A DNA stretch of 51,280 nucleotides from Neomesorhizobium albiziae (GTDB lineage: Bacteria > Pseudomonadota > Alphaproteobacteria > Rhizobiales > Rhizobiaceae). Both the position numbers and the translations under genes were made by a program. Where the stretch lies: contig NZ_FOSL01000028.1 in assembly GCF_900114255.1 (NCBI RefSeq), positions 1 through 51,280 of the forward strand, read 5' to 3'. The notes under the pieces were generated by a model. It did no database searches and was not told where the DNA came from. It worked only from the letters and a program-made list of their open reading frames with translations. Shown piece by piece: positions 51,085-51,280 of the stretch (the first letter of the stretch is position 1; each line of letters opens with the position of its first letter).

Positions 51085-51280
51085 CTAGGTTGGAAGTTGG
51101 AGACGATCCATAACGGTCGCGGTTAGTCGCTCGCAGCGTCGGCCCTCAAAGGGAAATGCATTCAGCAGCACGGGACCAATCTGTTCGTCCAGCTTTTTGC
51201 GAACGAGACGGCGAGCGCGATGGAGCCGCGTCCGCACTGTTTCGGGACGCAGGCCGAGCAGTTCCGCGGTTTCTTCATTG
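51085..51280 (-). CDS. ECF-type RNA polymerase sigma factor, C-terminal fragment (5' end outside window)
   Basis: The minus frame enters from the right edge and ends at the TAG at 51087-51085. It encodes sigma region 4: EETAELLGLRPETVRTRLHR, then ARRLVRKKLDEQI, ending FEGRRCERLTATVMDRLQL. The helix-turn-helix matches ECF factors of the type with a terminal F-x-G-x-RC-x-R-L motif. It lies 195 bp upstream of the di-haem peroxidase gene on the same strand and could drive it, which is inference. Confidence 0.85.
   Translation of the reverse strand, partial: NEETAELLGLRPETVRTRLHRARRLVRKKLDEQIGPVLLNAFPFEGRRCERLTATVMDRLQLPT

Noticed and set aside
1-51280. tRNA, rRNA, CRISPR arrays, insertion sequences, integrases and attachment sites
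   Set aside because: I searched by eye on both strands and saw no convincing example. The direct repeat at 40563/49517 has no transposase or terminal inverted repeats.

Overview
The window looks like a chromosomal segment of a rhizobial alphaproteobacterium. A Mesorhizobium-like member of the Phyllobacteriaceae is my best guess. It is GC-rich, has ExoY/ExoF/ExoP-type exopolysaccharide (EPS) genes, a SyrA/ExoX-like small membrane protein, an HWE-type histidine kinase and several small proteins of rhizobial type. The genus is an inference from gene content, not from a marker gene.

Layout. (1) 1-5069: the 3' end of an intradiol dioxygenase gene, a poorly coding stretch with one small rhizobial hypothetical, a Gfo/Idh/MocA oxidoreductase, a Crp/Fnr regulator with a possible leader ORF, and a secreted Gly/Ser/Lys-rich protein. 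(2) 5166-7264: a NarL-type response regulator and its histidine kinase. (3) 7491-23291: an EPS locus, nearly all on the minus strand: ExoY initiating sugar transferase, GT4, pyruvyl transferase, Wzy/O-antigen-ligase-like protein, ExoP-like Wzz protein with a damaged ATP site, methyltransferase, GT2, GT4, FkbM methyltransferase, GT4, Wzx flippase, ExoF export protein and ExoX/SyrA-like protein. One secreted GH16 glycanase gene lies on the plus strand inside it. (4) 24032-36657: a minus-strand operon encoding a 2061-residue RTX-tailed animal-type haem peroxidase, a type I secretion ABC transporter, an 857-residue RTX protein with an N-terminal membrane helix, a HlyD-type adaptor and a NarL-type regulator. 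(5) 37141-39533: a divergently transcribed histidine kinase and a paralogous regulator whose receiver domain has lost key pocket residues. (6) 39783-42860: tiny ORFs and a duplicated, truncated 3' end of a di-haem peroxidase gene. (7) 43200-48994: a CheB-CheR-PAS-HWE hybrid kinase, a single-domain receiver and a stand-alone CheB-like esterase. (8) 49164-51280: a Tat-exported HiPIP, an intact di-haem cytochrome c peroxidase-family protein, and the 3' end of an ECF sigma factor gene.

How the parts may work together. The EPS cluster holds most of a Wzx/Wzy-type pathway. The neighbouring type I system should export a large peroxidase and a repeat-rich calcium-binding protein to the cell surface or matrix. 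The two sensor kinases flanking these clusters share a distinctive periplasmic motif and are clearly paralogous, and the two regulators flanking the peroxidase operon are close paralogues of each other. My working hypothesis is a co-regulated extracellular-matrix programme: polysaccharide, adhesin-like RTX protein and an oxidative enzyme that could cross-link or protect the matrix. This is inference from gene order and motifs; no TolC-type outer-membrane channel gene is present in the window.
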